This document shows positions 8,343-17,770 of a stretch of 64,000 bases of DNA, piece by piece. Position 1 is the stretch's first letter; the number at the start of each line of letters is the position of its first letter. Source of the DNA: Chitinophagaceae bacterium (lineage in GTDB: Bacteria; Bacteroidota; Bacteroidia; Chitinophagales; Chitinophagaceae); assembly GCA_017307735.1 (NCBI GenBank), contig JAFKGR010000010.1:62001-126000 (forward strand), in the 5' to 3' direction. The position numbers were made by a program, and so were the translations under genes. The notes beneath the pieces are model-generated. The model saw nothing but the letters and a program-made list of their open reading frames with translations. It was not told where the DNA came from and ran no database searches.

Positions 8343-11300
8343 ATGTTTTGGCCGATGGCACGCTTGAAAAAAATTTTGTTTTCCACCCGCACAATGACGG
8401 TGCTTTTGTTGTTGTATGGTGTTTCAATGGCAATTGCCACTTTTGTCGAAAAGGATTATGATACAAATACAGCAAAGGCGCTCATTTACAATTCAAGGTG
8501 GTTTGAGATTTTGATGCTTTGGCTGGTGGTTTTGTTCATTGCCAATATAAAGACCTACAGGCTTACCAGAAAAGAAAAATGGCCGGTACTTGTTTTTCAT
8601 CTGGCTTTCATTTTTATGTTTATCGGAGGTGCAGTCACCCGGTACATCAGCTTTGAAGGACAGATGCCCATTAAGCAGGGACAGACCACAAACGAAATTA
8701 TTAGTGATCTGACCTACTTCAAGCTAAATGTAAATGATGGTACCGGAAGCCTGGTATTTGACAAGTACCCTTACATGATGTCTTATTTCAATGCGAAGAA
8801 TACAAGGTGGCCGTTCAAAAGGACCTTTCAGCAGGAATATCAATTTGGAGACAAGATCATTTCATTAAAAACACTTGATTATATCCCGCTTGCCAAAGAT
8901 TCGATTCAACTGACAGAGTCGGGAAAGAAAATGATCGATGTGGTATCAATAGGGCAGGGAGGCCGAGAGAACAATTACATTGAGGAGGGCAAAGTCAAAA
9001 GTATTGACGGACTTGTTTTTAGTTATAATAATCCTGTTCAGGGAGCGATACAACTTAGCGGGAAGGATGGAAATATTTTAATTACATCTCCCTTTGATGG
9101 ACAGGCGATGTCGATGGAAGGTCAGCAAATAGGAGTTGTAATTGATTCGGCTCAGCTTATCCGGAATATTAGTAAGATCCGCCCGAATGAAACCGTGCCA
9201 TTAAATCACAGGACACTTTATACAATTAAGAATACAACTTTTGTTATTCCCGGAAATTCTTTCCGCGGAAATATTGTGTATTATACCGGCGACAAAAATA
9301 GTATGACCGATAAGAGCCTTTGGGATGTTGTGCAATTGGAACTGAGTTCTGGCGGCGAAAAAGATACTTTAATAATCAATGGTGGCAAAGGGTTTACGGA
9401 TTATAGCAAGACTGTCAGAATAAATGGAATGAATGTTTCACTGGGATTTGGTTCAAAAATACTTCACACTGATTTTTATTTGCGATGCGATAATTTTACG
9501 CTTGAACGTTATCCCGGTTCTGCCAATCCATCGTCTTATGAAAGTAAGATTACTGTTATTGACAATGGCAATCAGAATCAACACAGAATTTATATGAACA
9601 ATGTGATGGACTACCAGGGTTATCGTTTTTTTCAGTCCAGTTATTTTCCGGATGAGAGTGGTACCATTCTTTCTGTCAATGCCGACAGATGGGGAACCTA
9701 CATAACCTATTTCGGATACTTCCTTTTATTTACCGGAATGTTTTTTACGCTTTTCTGGAAAGGGACACGGTTCCGGAAACTGAATGATTCTTTAAAAAAA
9801 ATGCATTCGGGTACTTTAATCTTTGCACTGCTGCTCTTTCTCGGATTAGGATTGAGAACTACCAATGGCTTTGCCCAATACAAACAGGTTGTATCCAAAG
9901 AAGATTCTATGGCGGCCATTCAGCAGGAAATGATAAGGACGAGTCAGTTTGCGAGCCGGGATCAGCTCGCTATGAACAGGATCATCGATCCGGTTCATGC
10001 AGCAAGGTTTGGCCATTTGCTTGTTCAGAATTTTCAGGGGCGGATAGAACCAATGGATACATATACGCTCGAGCTATTGAGAAAGATTTCAAAAAAAGAC
10101 AGATACCTAAAAGGCGATGTCAGTTTATCTCCTGAACAATGGTTTATATCCATGCAGGTAGATCCCGGAAATTGGGTGAATGAACCCATGATCGAAGTAA
10201 GTAAAAAGGGCGGTGATGAATTGATGAAAGAAACAGGAGCCAATCCTGATGGGTTTACTTCGTACATAAATCTGGTGGACCCGAATACGGGCATGTATAA
10301 ACTTGGGAATCAGGTTAACCAGTCCTTCAGCAAGCGGAAAGCTGACCAGTCTAATTATGACAAGGAGTTGATTAATGTCACCGAACGTTTTAATATTTTC
10401 AGCAGCCTGATTTATGGGTATTACACCAGGGTTATTCCGGTTAAAAATGATCCGGCGCAAACCTGGAGAAGCTGGATATATTTTGGGCAAGGGAATAATG
10501 ATTCTTCAAGAATTGACACGGTGGCTTATACGTTTCTTTCGGCATATTTTGATGGTATCAAAAAAGGCCTTCAGACGGGCAACTGGAGTGATGCTGACAA
10601 AAGGCTTGACGAGATCAGCAATTATCAGCAGGTATGGGGACAAAAGATTTCTCCTTCCAAATCCAAAGTGGATCTGGAGATTCTTTACAATCACATGAAT
10701 GTATTTTTTTGGCTGATGATAGTTTATAGCCTTTTGGGTATGGTGATGACCGCACTTGGATTTGCGGAAGTATTTTCATCTGAGTCGAGATATCATCGAA
10801 TGATCCGGATCCCTACCAAAGGTTTTTTGGGGATTATGATTGCGGCCTTGTCTCTTCATGGTTTGGCATTAGGAGTCCGATGGTATTTGTCGGGGCATGC
10901 TCCCTGGAGCAATGGATACGAGGCCATCGTTTTTATTTCGGGGATTGGGGTTCTTTCCGGATTGCTTCTTTATAAAAACCGCAATGCTTTCATACCTGCG
11001 GCGGGGGCATTGGTCGCCACCATCATGATGGGATTTGCCCATGGAGGTTCCATGCTTGATCCCCAGATCACGCCGCTGGAACCCGTTTTAAAATCTTACT
11101 GGCTTATGATTCACGTGGGCATTATCACATCCAGTTACGGATTTTTTGGATTGTCTGCTGTATTAAGCGCCCTTTCACTTGTTCTATTCAGCGCCAGGCC
11201 AACAAAGAAAATTGAACATTCCATAAGAGAATTGACCATTGTCAATGAGATGTCGCTGACCATTGGCATATTTGCGCTTATCGTTGGTACTTTTCTCGGA

Positions 11301-11651
11301 GGGATGTGGGCCAACGAAAGCTGGGGGAGATATTGGAGTTGGGATCCCAAAGAAACCTGGGCTTTTATATCCGTAATATTTTATGCGGTGGTACTTCATT
11401 TAAGATTGGTTCCCAAACTTGGTACGAGGCTGACCTTTAATCTTGCCAGTTTTTGGGCAATCTGGTCTGTGATCTTTACTTATTTTGGCGTCAATTATTA
11501 TCTTGTCGGATTGCATTCCTATGCTGCCGGCGCTCCGATGCCCATTCCTGCCTGGGTTTACATTACCCTTGCCGGGATGTTCGGCCTTTCTGTTCTTGCC
11601 TGGTTCCGGAACAGATTGAATAAGAAAAGATATCCTTTAATGAAAGCTTGA
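8343..11651 (+). CDS. ccsBA: Fused cytochrome c biogenesis protein CcsBA (ResB-CcsA)
   Basis: The 1102-residue product joins ResB/CcsB and CcsA of system II cytochrome c maturation. The N-terminal part has three membrane helices (about 12-32, 50-70, 80-100), a long periplasmic segment and a fourth helix (about 455-475) after the ResB-typical YQGYRFFQSSYFPDE. After a middle region of about 300 residues the C-terminal CcsA half has six or more helices and the tryptophan-rich haem-handling motif WGRYWSWDPKETW (about 992-1004). The fused complex exports haem and ligates it to CXXCH cysteines in the periplasm. An internal ATG four codons downstream (MARLKK) is an alternative start. The dihaem protein before it and the cytochromes at 29-31 kb are natural clients. 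Confidence 0.93.
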   Translation: MFWPMARLKKILFSTRTMTVLLLLYGVSMAIATFVEKDYDTNTAKALIYNSRWFEILMLWLVVLFIANIKTYRLTRKEKWPVLVFHLAFIFMFIGGAVTRYISFEGQMPIKQGQTTNEIISDLTYFKLNVNDGTGSLVFDKYPYMMSYFNAKNTRWPFKRTFQQEYQFGDKIISLKTLDYIPLAKDSIQLTESGKKMIDVVSIGQGGRENNYIEEGKVKSIDGLVFSYNNPVQGAIQLSGKDGNILITSPFDGQAMSMEGQQIGVVIDSAQLIRNISKIRPNETVPLNHRTLYTIKNTTFVIPGNSFRGNIVYYTGDKNSMTDKSLWDVVQLELSSGGEKDTLIINGGKGFTDYSKTVRINGMNVSLGFGSKILHTDFYLRCDNFTLERYPGSANPSSYESKITVIDNGNQNQHRIYMNNVMDYQGYRFFQSSYFPDESGTILSVNADRWGTYITYFGYFLLFTGMFFTLFWKGTRFRKLNDSLKKMHSGTLIFALLLFLGLGLRTTNGFAQYKQVVSKEDSMAAIQQEMIRTSQFASRDQLAMNRIIDPVHAARFGHLLVQNFQGRIEPMDTYTLELLRKISKKDRYLKGDVSLSPEQWFISMQVDPGNWVNEPMIEVSKKGGDELMKETGANPDGFTSYINLVDPNTGMYKLGNQVNQSFSKRKADQSNYDKELINVTERFNIFSSLIYGYYTRVIPVKNDPAQTWRSWIYFGQGNNDSSRIDTVAYTFLSAYFDGIKKGLQTGNWSDADKRLDEISNYQQVWGQKISPSKSKVDLEILYNHMNVFFWLMIVYSLLGMVMTALGFAEVFSSESRYHRMIRIPTKGFLGIMIAALSLHGLALGVRWYLSGHAPWSNGYEAIVFISGIGVLSGLLLYKNRNAFIPAAGALVATIMMGFAHGGSMLDPQITPLEPVLKSYWLMIHVGIITSSYGFFGLSAVLSALSLVLFSARPTKKIEHSIRELTIVNEMSLTIGIFALIVGTFLGGMWANESWGRYWSWDPKETWAFISVIFYAVVLHLRLVPKLGTRLTFNLASFWAIWSVIFTYFGVNYYLVGLHSYAAGAPMPIPAWVYITLAGMFGLSVLAWFRNRLNKKRYPLMKA

Positions 11652-11685
11652 AAGCGGGATTCATTTATCTGAAACCTTCCAAAAT

Positions 11686-11722
11686 GTTTTATCAATGCTT
11701 ACAAAATACCCATTGATAAAAC
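11686..11722. terminator. Perfect 12-bp inverted repeat between convergent ccsBA and esterase genes
   Basis: GTTTTATCAATG (11686-11697) and CATTGATAAAAC (11711-11722) are exact reverse complements with a 13-nt loop. The element begins 35 bp after the ccsBA stop and overlaps the last codons and stop of the opposite-strand esterase, so it can serve as a bidirectional terminator. No long T tract follows on either side. Confidence 0.6.
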
Positions 11723-12828
11723 TCGGGAAAGTGTTCCCGCCAGGCAGCTTCGTTGTGTTTTGCACTGTTATCTATGACCTGCTTTGAAGTGGATTTGCTT
11801 TCTTTTTTGATTTCCTTTTCGATGCGTTTCATATCCGGGATCATGGTTCCGCCCTCTTTGCCCCCTGCATAAAAAAATAATCTTGCTTTTAATTTTTTGG
11901 CATCCGCCAAAACAGTACTGTCAATTCCGGATGCTGTCCAGAATGCGGGAGAGAATACACCGACACTTCCGAATACTTTCGGATATTTCAATGCTGCAAA
12001 AAGGCTGATAAGCCCGCCCATACTGCTTCCGGCGATGGAAGTGTTTTTTTTACTTTTCAATGTCCGGAAATGTGCATCAATATAGGGTTTGAGAGTTTGT
12101 ACAAGAAAATCCACATATTCTTCTCCCTCCCCTTTTCCGAAATTCTGAAAATCCCACGGGTTGTACTCGTTCATTCTTTTGTTCAATCCATTATCGATGG
12201 CAACTACAATAGATTCTTCACATTGGTTCTTGATGGTGTCAAGGTATTCGTCCACACCCCATTCGCCAGAATAGGAAGTGGCGGCATCAAATACATTTTG
12301 TCCGTCCTGCATGTAGAGTACGGGATATTTCTTTTTGGTTGTTGCATAATCTTTGGGCAGGTAAATCCAGATACGCCGCCTTCTGCCCAGTTGCGGCATG
12401 TTGAATGCGGTATCGAGAATGTGCACTTGCGGGGAAGCAGTGTGTGTTTCCAGTTTATTTCCACCGGGACGGTCATCTGCCCAGGCGCCTACAACTAAAT
12501 GTATCGTTGAATCTCCTGAAAGTTCGAGTGTGCGGTTATTCATGGGAGAATAATCTTTATGTTCTTCAACGGTTTTCCAATCGCCCCTTGTTATTTTGAA
12601 TTCGTAATGGCCTGATGGAATATTTTTAATGAGAACCCACTGGTTATTTTCGTATTGAAACTCTGATGATTTATCCCCGGGATTCCAGGTATTAAAATTT
12701 CCTGCAAGAAAAAAATTGGCCCCTGGTTTTGCCGGCATGGAATCAATAATGATGGTCAGTTTGTTTTGCGCATTCCCTTCTTCAGTCGATAGCATAATCA
12801 AAAAAATAAACAACAGCATCCTTCTCAT
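11692..12828 (-). CDS. Secreted esterase of the enterochelin-esterase/Fes-like family with N-terminal CBM48-like domain
   Basis: A 378-residue protein with signal peptide (about 1-20). Residues about 25-115 resemble the AMPK/CBM48 early-set fold (FFLAGNFNTWNPGD, GHYEFKITRGDWKTVE). The C-terminal alpha/beta hydrolase (about 130-375) is of the putative-esterase family (PF00756): YLPKDYATTKKKYPVLYMQDGQ, nucleophile in SIAGSSMGG and a late histidine in NSAKHNEAAW. The native substrate may be a carbohydrate ester or a siderophore ester; the sequence does not decide. The start codon overlaps the dapA stop (ATGA), so it is translationally coupled as the last gene of the MazG-accA-dapA-esterase run. 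Confidence 0.85.
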   Translation of the reverse strand: MRRMLLFIFLIMLSTEEGNAQNKLTIIIDSMPAKPGANFFLAGNFNTWNPGDKSSEFQYENNQWVLIKNIPSGHYEFKITRGDWKTVEEHKDYSPMNNRTLELSGDSTIHLVVGAWADDRPGGNKLETHTASPQVHILDTAFNMPQLGRRRRIWIYLPKDYATTKKKYPVLYMQDGQNVFDAATSYSGEWGVDEYLDTIKNQCEESIVVAIDNGLNKRMNEYNPWDFQNFGKGEGEEYVDFLVQTLKPYIDAHFRTLKSKKNTSIAGSSMGGLISLFAALKYPKVFGSVGVFSPAFWTASGIDSTVLADAKKLKARLFFYAGGKEGGTMIPDMKRIEKEIKKESKSTSKQVIDNSAKHNEAAWREHFPEFYQWVFCKH

Positions 12829-13712
12829 CCCTCGTAATTCTTCAGGAAGGTTTTAATCCGGGCATGATAGTTTTTACTGAGAGGAACCAACGGCAATCTC
12901 AATTCATTTTGAATAAAACCCATTTCAGCCAAAAAACATTTTACACCTGCCGGATTATTTTCTATAAAAAGCAAATCGATGGCATCGAGCAATTTGTAAT
13001 GTGCAGCCTGGGCCTTTTTAAAATCGTGCTTCAATGCCTGCCGCACCATTTCACTGAAATCTTTAGGGAAGCAATTGGCAATAACACTTATCACACCATC
13101 AAATCCGCAGGCTACAAGAGGAAGTGTGATGTGGTCGTCGCCACTCACTACCAGAAAATCCTTTGGTCTGTTTTGTATGATGTGCATGCACTGAACCATG
13201 TTGCCGCTGGCTTCCTTTATGCCTGCAATTTTTTCAAAATCATTGGCCAGGCGAAGCGTCGTGGCAGCCGTGATGTTGCTTCCGGTACGACCGGGGACAT
13301 TATATACAATCACGGGTAGCGGAGAATTTTTCGCGATGGCTTTGTAGTGCTCGTAGATGCCCTCCTGCGAAGGTTTGTTATAATTAGGGCTGCTGCTGAG
13401 TATGGCTGTGAATCCGTTCAGGTCATCATGAGTTAATGAGTCCAGGATATTGTGTGTATTATTTCCGCCAATACCAATGACAACAGGTACCCGCTTGTTT
13501 ACTTTTTTGAGTGTGAAGGTTGAGATTTCTTTTTTTTCTTCTTTTGAAAGCGTAGGTGTTTCCCCGGTAGAGCCCAGCGTTACAATGTGCTCTACTTTGT
13601 TGCGGATAAGATGTTCTATCAGCTTACCCAAAGCATCATAGTCCACTTTCCCCTTTCTGAAAGGAGTGACAATTGCTACTCCGGTGCCCCGGAGCTGATC
13701 TCTTAAAGACAT
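12825..13712 (-). CDS. dapA: 4-Hydroxy-tetrahydrodipicolinate synthase
   Basis: 295 residues, the usual DapA length. It condenses pyruvate with aspartate semialdehyde, the first step of the diaminopimelate/lysine branch, in the cytoplasm. Visible signatures are GTGVAIVTPF at the N-terminus, the GSTGETPTL loop, the catalytic tyrosine in YNVPGRTGSNI and the Schiff-base lysine in IAGIKEASGN. It is 12 bp downstream of accA and overlaps the following esterase gene by the ATGA motif, so the genes are probably cotranscribed although their functions are unrelated. Confidence 0.96.
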   Translation of the reverse strand: MSLRDQLRGTGVAIVTPFRKGKVDYDALGKLIEHLIRNKVEHIVTLGSTGETPTLSKEEKKEISTFTLKKVNKRVPVVIGIGGNNTHNILDSLTHDDLNGFTAILSSSPNYNKPSQEGIYEHYKAIAKNSPLPVIVYNVPGRTGSNITAATTLRLANDFEKIAGIKEASGNMVQCMHIIQNRPKDFLVVSGDDHITLPLVACGFDGVISVIANCFPKDFSEMVRQALKHDFKKAQAAHYKLLDAIDLLFIENNPAGVKCFLAEMGFIQNELRLPLVPLSKNYHARIKTFLKNYEG

Positions 13713-13724
13713 TGTATTATATTT

Positions 13725-14705
13725 TTATTTTTTTTCTTCCAGATACGAACCCATGTTCATAAACTTCTGGATACGTTTGTCAACACGAGTCTGCGGATCC
13801 TCAGCTTCCAGTTTTTTTAGAATGGGTTTGATATAATCCTTGAGATTTTTAGCTGCTTCATCATAGTCCCAATGTGCACCTCCAAAGGGTTCCTTTACCA
13901 CTCCGTCCACCAGTTTGAAATTGAACATATCGCCCGATGTCAGTTTCAGTTGTTCGGCAGCGGTTTCTTTGTGCGACCAGCTTCTCCACAAAATCGAGCT
14001 GCAATTTTCAGGTGAGATTACAGTGTACCAGGCGTTTTCAAGCATAAGTACTTTATCTCCGACTCCGATTCCCAAAGCCCCTCCACTGGCTCCTTCTCCA
14101 ATGACGACGCAGATGATGGGAACGCGCAACCGCATCATCTCATAGATATTTCGGGCAATCGCTTCTCCCTGTCCTCTTTCCTCAGCTTCCAGTCCCGGAT
14201 AAGCGCCCGGAGTATCAATCAGGGTAATGACCGGGAAATTGAATTTTTCTGCCAGTTTCATCAGCCTGAGCGCTTTTCTGTATCCTTCCGGATTGGCCAT
14301 GCCGAAATTGCGCATCTGGCGCATTTTTGTATTGGTTCCTTTTTGTTGGCCGATAACCATTACCGTTTCGCCATCCAACTGGGCCAGCCCACCCACCATA
14401 GCCTTGTCATCTTTTACATTTCTGTCACCGTGCAGTTCAACGAAATTAGAAAAGATTTTTACAATATATTCCAACGTATAGGGCCTGTCAGGATGCCGGC
14501 TTAGTTGTACCCTTTGCCACGGAGTCAGCCCTTCGGTGATTTCTTTTCTTTTCTGAAGAATCTGGTTCTCAAGTGAGGCATTGATTTTGTCGTAATCGGC
14601 AGTGTTGTTTTTGGTTGCAAGTTTCCTGTTTGCTTCTATCTGGTCGTAAAGCTCTTTAATAGGTTTTTCAAAATCCAAAAATTGCCTTACATGGGTGCTT
14701 GCCAT
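13725..14705 (-). CDS. accA: Acetyl-CoA carboxylase carboxyltransferase subunit alpha
   Basis: 326 residues, matching AccA (319 in E. coli). It pairs with AccD to transfer CO2 from carboxybiotin to acetyl-CoA, making malonyl-CoA for fatty-acid synthesis. Diagnostic segments are [41 protein letters not shown], the oxyanion-forming [21 protein letters not shown] and [16 protein letters not shown] near-consensus -7 box TACCTTTA lies at 14744-14751 on this strand. AccD and the biotin subunits are not in the window. Confidence 0.97.
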   Translation of the reverse strand: MASTHVRQFLDFEKPIKELYDQIEANRKLATKNNTADYDKINASLENQILQKRKEITEGLTPWQRVQLSRHPDRPYTLEYIVKIFSNFVELHGDRNVKDDKAMVGGLAQLDGETVMVIGQQKGTNTKMRQMRNFGMANPEGYRKALRLMKLAEKFNFPVITLIDTPGAYPGLEAEERGQGEAIARNIYEMMRLRVPIICVVIGEGASGGALGIGVGDKVLMLENAWYTVISPENCSSILWRSWSHKETAAEQLKLTSGDMFNFKLVDGVVKEPFGGAHWDYDEAAKNLKDYIKPILKKLEAEDPQTRVDKRIQKFMNMGSYLEEKK

Positions 14706-14782
14706 TTTCTATCTTTTAGTTAAAAAAAACTTTTAAGAGCCTGTAAAGGTACAGTATTGAGTGAAAAGGATATGATATCGCC

Positions 14783-15115
14783 CTACTTTAGTTTTGGATT
14801 ATTTAAATGGCGGGCTTTGTCCCGGTTAGTTTTTTTCTCAATGGTTTTTTGAAATGCAGCAGTCAAATCTACTCCTGTCTGATTGGCCAGGCAAACCAAT
14901 ATCCAAAGTACATCGGCCATTTCATCTTCCAGCTTCAGTTCGGCTTCTTTATTCTTAAAAGATTGCTCTCCGTATTTTCTCACCATTACCCGGCTTAATT
15001 CGCCAACTTCCTCCATCAGGATACCGAGATTGGTAAGTTCATTGAAATACCTGACTCCGTAAGTCTTTATCCAATTGTCAACGGAGGATTGCATCTGGCT
15101 GATAGTAATATCCAT
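14783..15115 (-). CDS. MazG-like nucleotide pyrophosphohydrolase
   Basis: A 110-residue single-domain all-alpha NTP-PPase. The metal-binding pattern is clear: EEVGELSR (E-x2-E) followed about 25 residues later by EDEMADVLW (E-x2-D). Family members hydrolyse non-canonical or excess nucleoside triphosphates to monophosphate and pyrophosphate. It is the first gene of the leftward run ahead of accA and is divergent from pyrH. The short form is closer to the MazG-like dCTPase/YpjD type than to full-length MazG. Confidence 0.88.
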   Translation of the reverse strand: MDITISQMQSSVDNWIKTYGVRYFNELTNLGILMEEVGELSRVMVRKYGEQSFKNKEAELKLEDEMADVLWILVCLANQTGVDLTAAFQKTIEKKTNRDKARHLNNPKLK

Positions 15116-15200
15116 CTCATATTTTTTTTATAAAGAACGTGAATCTACCCAAAAAAACTTTGATTTTTTTGTCTTTTGAAAATCGTAAAGCACTTTTGCC

Positions 15201-15229
15201 TTGCAGACTTTTTCAATTTACTTATCTTG
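15201..15229 (+). promoter_or_regulatory. Putative pyrH promoter (-33 TTG / -7 TATCTTG)
   Basis: TTG at 15201-15203 and TATCTTG at 15223-15229 are separated by 19 bp, the spacing of the Bacteroidota sigma-70 promoter. A transcript would start near 15233 and give a leader of about 30 nt before the ATG at 15264. The -7 box is imperfect. Confidence 0.5.
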
Positions 15230-15263
15230 CACCCCGATTCAAATTATTCCCGATTATTATATT

Positions 15264-15977
15264 ATGCTTCCAAAGTTTAAAAGAGTATTGCTGAAACTTT
15301 CCGGCGAATCTTTAATGGGCGAAGACAAGTTTGGCCTTGATCCCCGTGTATTGTCGCAATATGCACAAGACATCAAATTGCTGACCGAACTTGGTGTACA
15401 GGTAGCCATTGTTATTGGTGGTGGAAATATTTACAGAGGGATGAATGAGCTGGAAACAGGTATCGAGCGTGCGCAGGGAGATTATATGGGAATGCTGGCA
15501 ACAGTAATCAACGGGATGGCGCTGCAAAGTGCATTGGAAAGAATCGGGATTTATACCCGCTTGCAGAGCGCTATTAAAATGGAGCAGGTAGCAGAACCCT
15601 ATATCCGCAGGCGCGCTATCCGGCATCTTGAAAAAGGGCGTGTGGTAATTTTTGGGGCAGGCACGGGCAATCCGTATTTTACAACCGATACCGCCGGTTC
15701 TTTGAGGGCGATTGAAATTAAGGCGGATGCGATTCTCAAAGGGACAAGGGTAGATGGGATTTATGACAAGGATCCTGAAAAAGACAAATCTGCAAAGAAA
15801 TTCGGGAAAATAACGTTTGCTGAATGCATTGCAAAAAATCTGAGAGTAATGGATATGACGGCCTTTACCTTGTGTATGGAAAATAAGCTGCCTATTATTG
15901 TTTTTGATATGAATACACCAGGGACACTTTTGAGAGTGGTCACCGGCGAAAAAGTTGGAACTTTGGTAACCGGATAA
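15264..15977 (+). CDS. pyrH: UMP kinase
   Basis: With the ATG at 15264 the protein is 237 residues, the normal PyrH size; the frame extends upstream to a TTG at 15201, but that codon coincides with the -33 element of the promoter. The enzyme phosphorylates UMP to UDP in the cytoplasm. Visible are [21 protein letters not shown], the [11 protein letters not shown] nucleotide loop and the VDGIYDKDP segment of the amino-acid-kinase fold. In many bacteria frr follows pyrH; here a coiled-coil protein gene follows instead. Confidence 0.96.
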   Translation: MLPKFKRVLLKLSGESLMGEDKFGLDPRVLSQYAQDIKLLTELGVQVAIVIGGGNIYRGMNELETGIERAQGDYMGMLATVINGMALQSALERIGIYTRLQSAIKMEQVAEPYIRRRAIRHLEKGRVVIFGAGTGNPYFTTDTAGSLRAIEIKADAILKGTRVDGIYDKDPEKDKSAKKFGKITFAECIAKNLRVMDMTAFTLCMENKLPIIVFDMNTPGTLLRVVTGEKVGTLVTG

Positions 15978-15997
15978 TTTTTATTATTTTGGCAAAT

Positions 15998-16022
15998 GTT
16001 TTGTCGATTTATCGGACAAAAC
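15998..16022. other. Inverted repeat between pyrH and the coiled-coil gene
   Basis: GTTTTGTC (15998-16005) and GACAAAAC (16015-16022) are perfect complements with a 9-nt loop. There is no T tract, so it may be a weak terminator or a regulator site for the next gene. Confidence 0.35.
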
Positions 16023-16089
16023 CCAATCCCAATCCTTTGAAAAATCACCAAACATAGCCCCCATGGAGTTTACTGTTTAAACCCATAAT

Positions 16090-16905
16090 ATGTGGATCTG
16101 GATTGTATCCCTTATCGTACTGATAGCATGCCTCATTTTTGCGTGGAGAATGATGGTTAGCAACTTTAATCTGCTTTCTAACGACAAAAAATTCTCTATG
16201 TTCAAAAATTTTACCCCTTCTGACTTGTCTTATCTTCAGGAAACACTTCGTACAATCAAATCGAAAATGAAAACCATAGAAGATCAAAATGCCTATTATG
16301 AACTTCAGTTTAATAAGATTCAGGAAAAACTGAACCTGATGAGTTCCGGCAAAACACAACCTGTAACATCTTCTGTAAAGGAAAAATCCCAGGATGAAGA
16401 AGACTGGAAGGAATTGTTTTATGAGGAAAATGAAAAGAAGGAAAAACTGGAAAATGAATTGGATGCCGCCCAGCAGGAGTTGGAATCTTTGAAAGAAGAA
16501 ATGGAATCGATGAAAAAGGATTCCGGGGAATTCTCTACTTTAAAAAGTGATTATGATGCCCGGCTGAACGATATTCAATCGATGCAAAATACAATCCTTG
16601 AATTGCAAAGGGAACTGGAAGCTTCAGTGGAAAGAGGAAAGGAACTCGAAATACAATTGCAGAAAGAAGCGAGAATGCGCCAGCAATCCTCGCAGACCGA
16701 ATCGGAATATGTTTCATTGAAGAGCGAAAACGAAGGCCTCAAACGGCAGATTACCGAAATGGCAATCAAGCAGGCTGAAGTAGAAAAAAAATTAATGAAA
16801 TTTAATGAACTCGAAAGCAAAGTAAATGTTTACGAAGAAGAAAAAACCCGTATGATTGCCGATTTGGAATTGATGATCCAACAGACCAGAGTGCATAAGC
16901 AGTAA
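16090..16905 (+). CDS. Membrane-anchored coiled-coil protein of unknown function
   Basis: 271 residues with one N-terminal membrane helix (about 2-20, WIWIVSLIVLIACLIFAW) and no cleavable signal. From about residue 45 to the end the sequence is a nearly continuous charged coiled coil rich in Glu, Lys, Leu and Met, with heptad-like spacing and no recognisable enzymatic motif. The topology suggests the coiled coil faces the cytoplasm. It follows pyrH on the same strand. It could be a structural or division-associated protein or an RmuC-like remnant, but no specific family is recognised. Confidence 0.75.
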   Translation: MWIWIVSLIVLIACLIFAWRMMVSNFNLLSNDKKFSMFKNFTPSDLSYLQETLRTIKSKMKTIEDQNAYYELQFNKIQEKLNLMSSGKTQPVTSSVKEKSQDEEDWKELFYEENEKKEKLENELDAAQQELESLKEEMESMKKDSGEFSTLKSDYDARLNDIQSMQNTILELQRELEASVERGKELEIQLQKEARMRQQSSQTESEYVSLKSENEGLKRQITEMAIKQAEVEKKLMKFNELESKVNVYEEEKTRMIADLELMIQQTRVHKQ

Positions 16906-17159
16906 CAGGTTTGTTTATCCGAAATTTTAATAAGTCATTTTTTGCCATCCTCATTATTCAAAACCTTTTTCCATAAAAAAAGACGGCTCATCTTAGAAAA
17001 GAAGTCAACCGTTTCTTCTCTTTTAGTAAAAAAATACATTTAATTAATCATTATATTAACTTTTGTAATTACTTTTAGTTTCTAATTTACCTATTCAGCT
17101 CACCTGCTGCTTTCCCTGAATTCCAACAATATTTTTTTAATCATTTAAAACTTTCGGTT

Positions 17160-17663
17160 ATGGATTTCAAAACAATGAGCAAGCAAAGGAAATTTGTCCT
17201 TATTTCGGCTGCGGTCGGTTTCATCTCCATGTTTCTTCCCTGGTTTTCCATTTCTATGATGGGTTTTACCCAATCTGCCAACGGTATGCATGACTGGGGT
17301 ATTCTCGGTTTTTTCTGTTTTGTTATCGTAGGTCTGATTGCTCTTTATGGCAATCAAAAACAAAACATTGATAAATCGTTGTGGATGCTGACACTGATTC
17401 TCGGCATCATTCCTCTACTGATTGTAGTGATTTATTATGGTAAATCTTCAAACAGTTTTATGGGCTCAGAGTTTATCGGATTCGGAGCCTATCTGTGTGC
17501 CATTGCATCCATCGGAATTGTGGCTTCAGCTTTTCTTTTCAAGTCACCTTCCGATAATTTGAAAACAGGATTTGACAGTTTAAAGAAATCGGTAGAGGAT
17601 CGTTTGGGAAATCAGGGCAGTACGGAAAATCCTCCTCCTCCGGATGTTACGACACAGTCTTAA
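17160..17663 (+). CDS. Small four-helix integral membrane protein, unknown function
   Basis: 167 residues with about four hydrophobic segments (approximately 13-33, 45-65, 75-95, 105-125), followed by a soluble tail with repeated prolines (NPPPPDV). No catalytic motif is visible. The first segment includes FLPWFS, seen in other small uncharacterised membrane proteins. It is flanked upstream by 254 bp of AT-rich sequence and is probably monocistronic. Confidence 0.7.
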   Translation: MDFKTMSKQRKFVLISAAVGFISMFLPWFSISMMGFTQSANGMHDWGILGFFCFVIVGLIALYGNQKQNIDKSLWMLTLILGIIPLLIVVIYYGKSSNSFMGSEFIGFGAYLCAIASIGIVASAFLFKSPSDNLKTGFDSLKKSVEDRLGNQGSTENPPPPDVTTQS

Positions 17664-17721
17664 ATCCCGGGCTATATGCCGGGAGGAGATGGTTGGGCCT
17701 GTTTTATATTGAAGAATACCT

Positions 17722-17755
17722 CATTGGTAAAGATTACCAATGTGGGTTAATTTTG
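17722..17755 (+). promoter_or_regulatory. pdxH promoter with overlapping perfect palindrome
   Basis: An exact inverted repeat, CATTGGTAA (17722-17730) and TTACCAATG (17734-17742) with a 3-bp centre, contains the -33 TTG (17724-17726). A perfect -7 box TAATTTTG follows at 17748-17755 with a 21-bp spacer. The pdxH ATG is 16 bp beyond the box. Position suggests an operator that blocks or assists RNA polymerase; the binding protein is unknown. Confidence 0.6.
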
Positions 17756-17770
17756 TAAAAAAATTTCAAC

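Noticed and set aside
17667..17684. CCCGG/CCGGG hairpin after the four-helix membrane protein gene as terminator
   Set aside because: The stem is only 5 bp and no T run follows.
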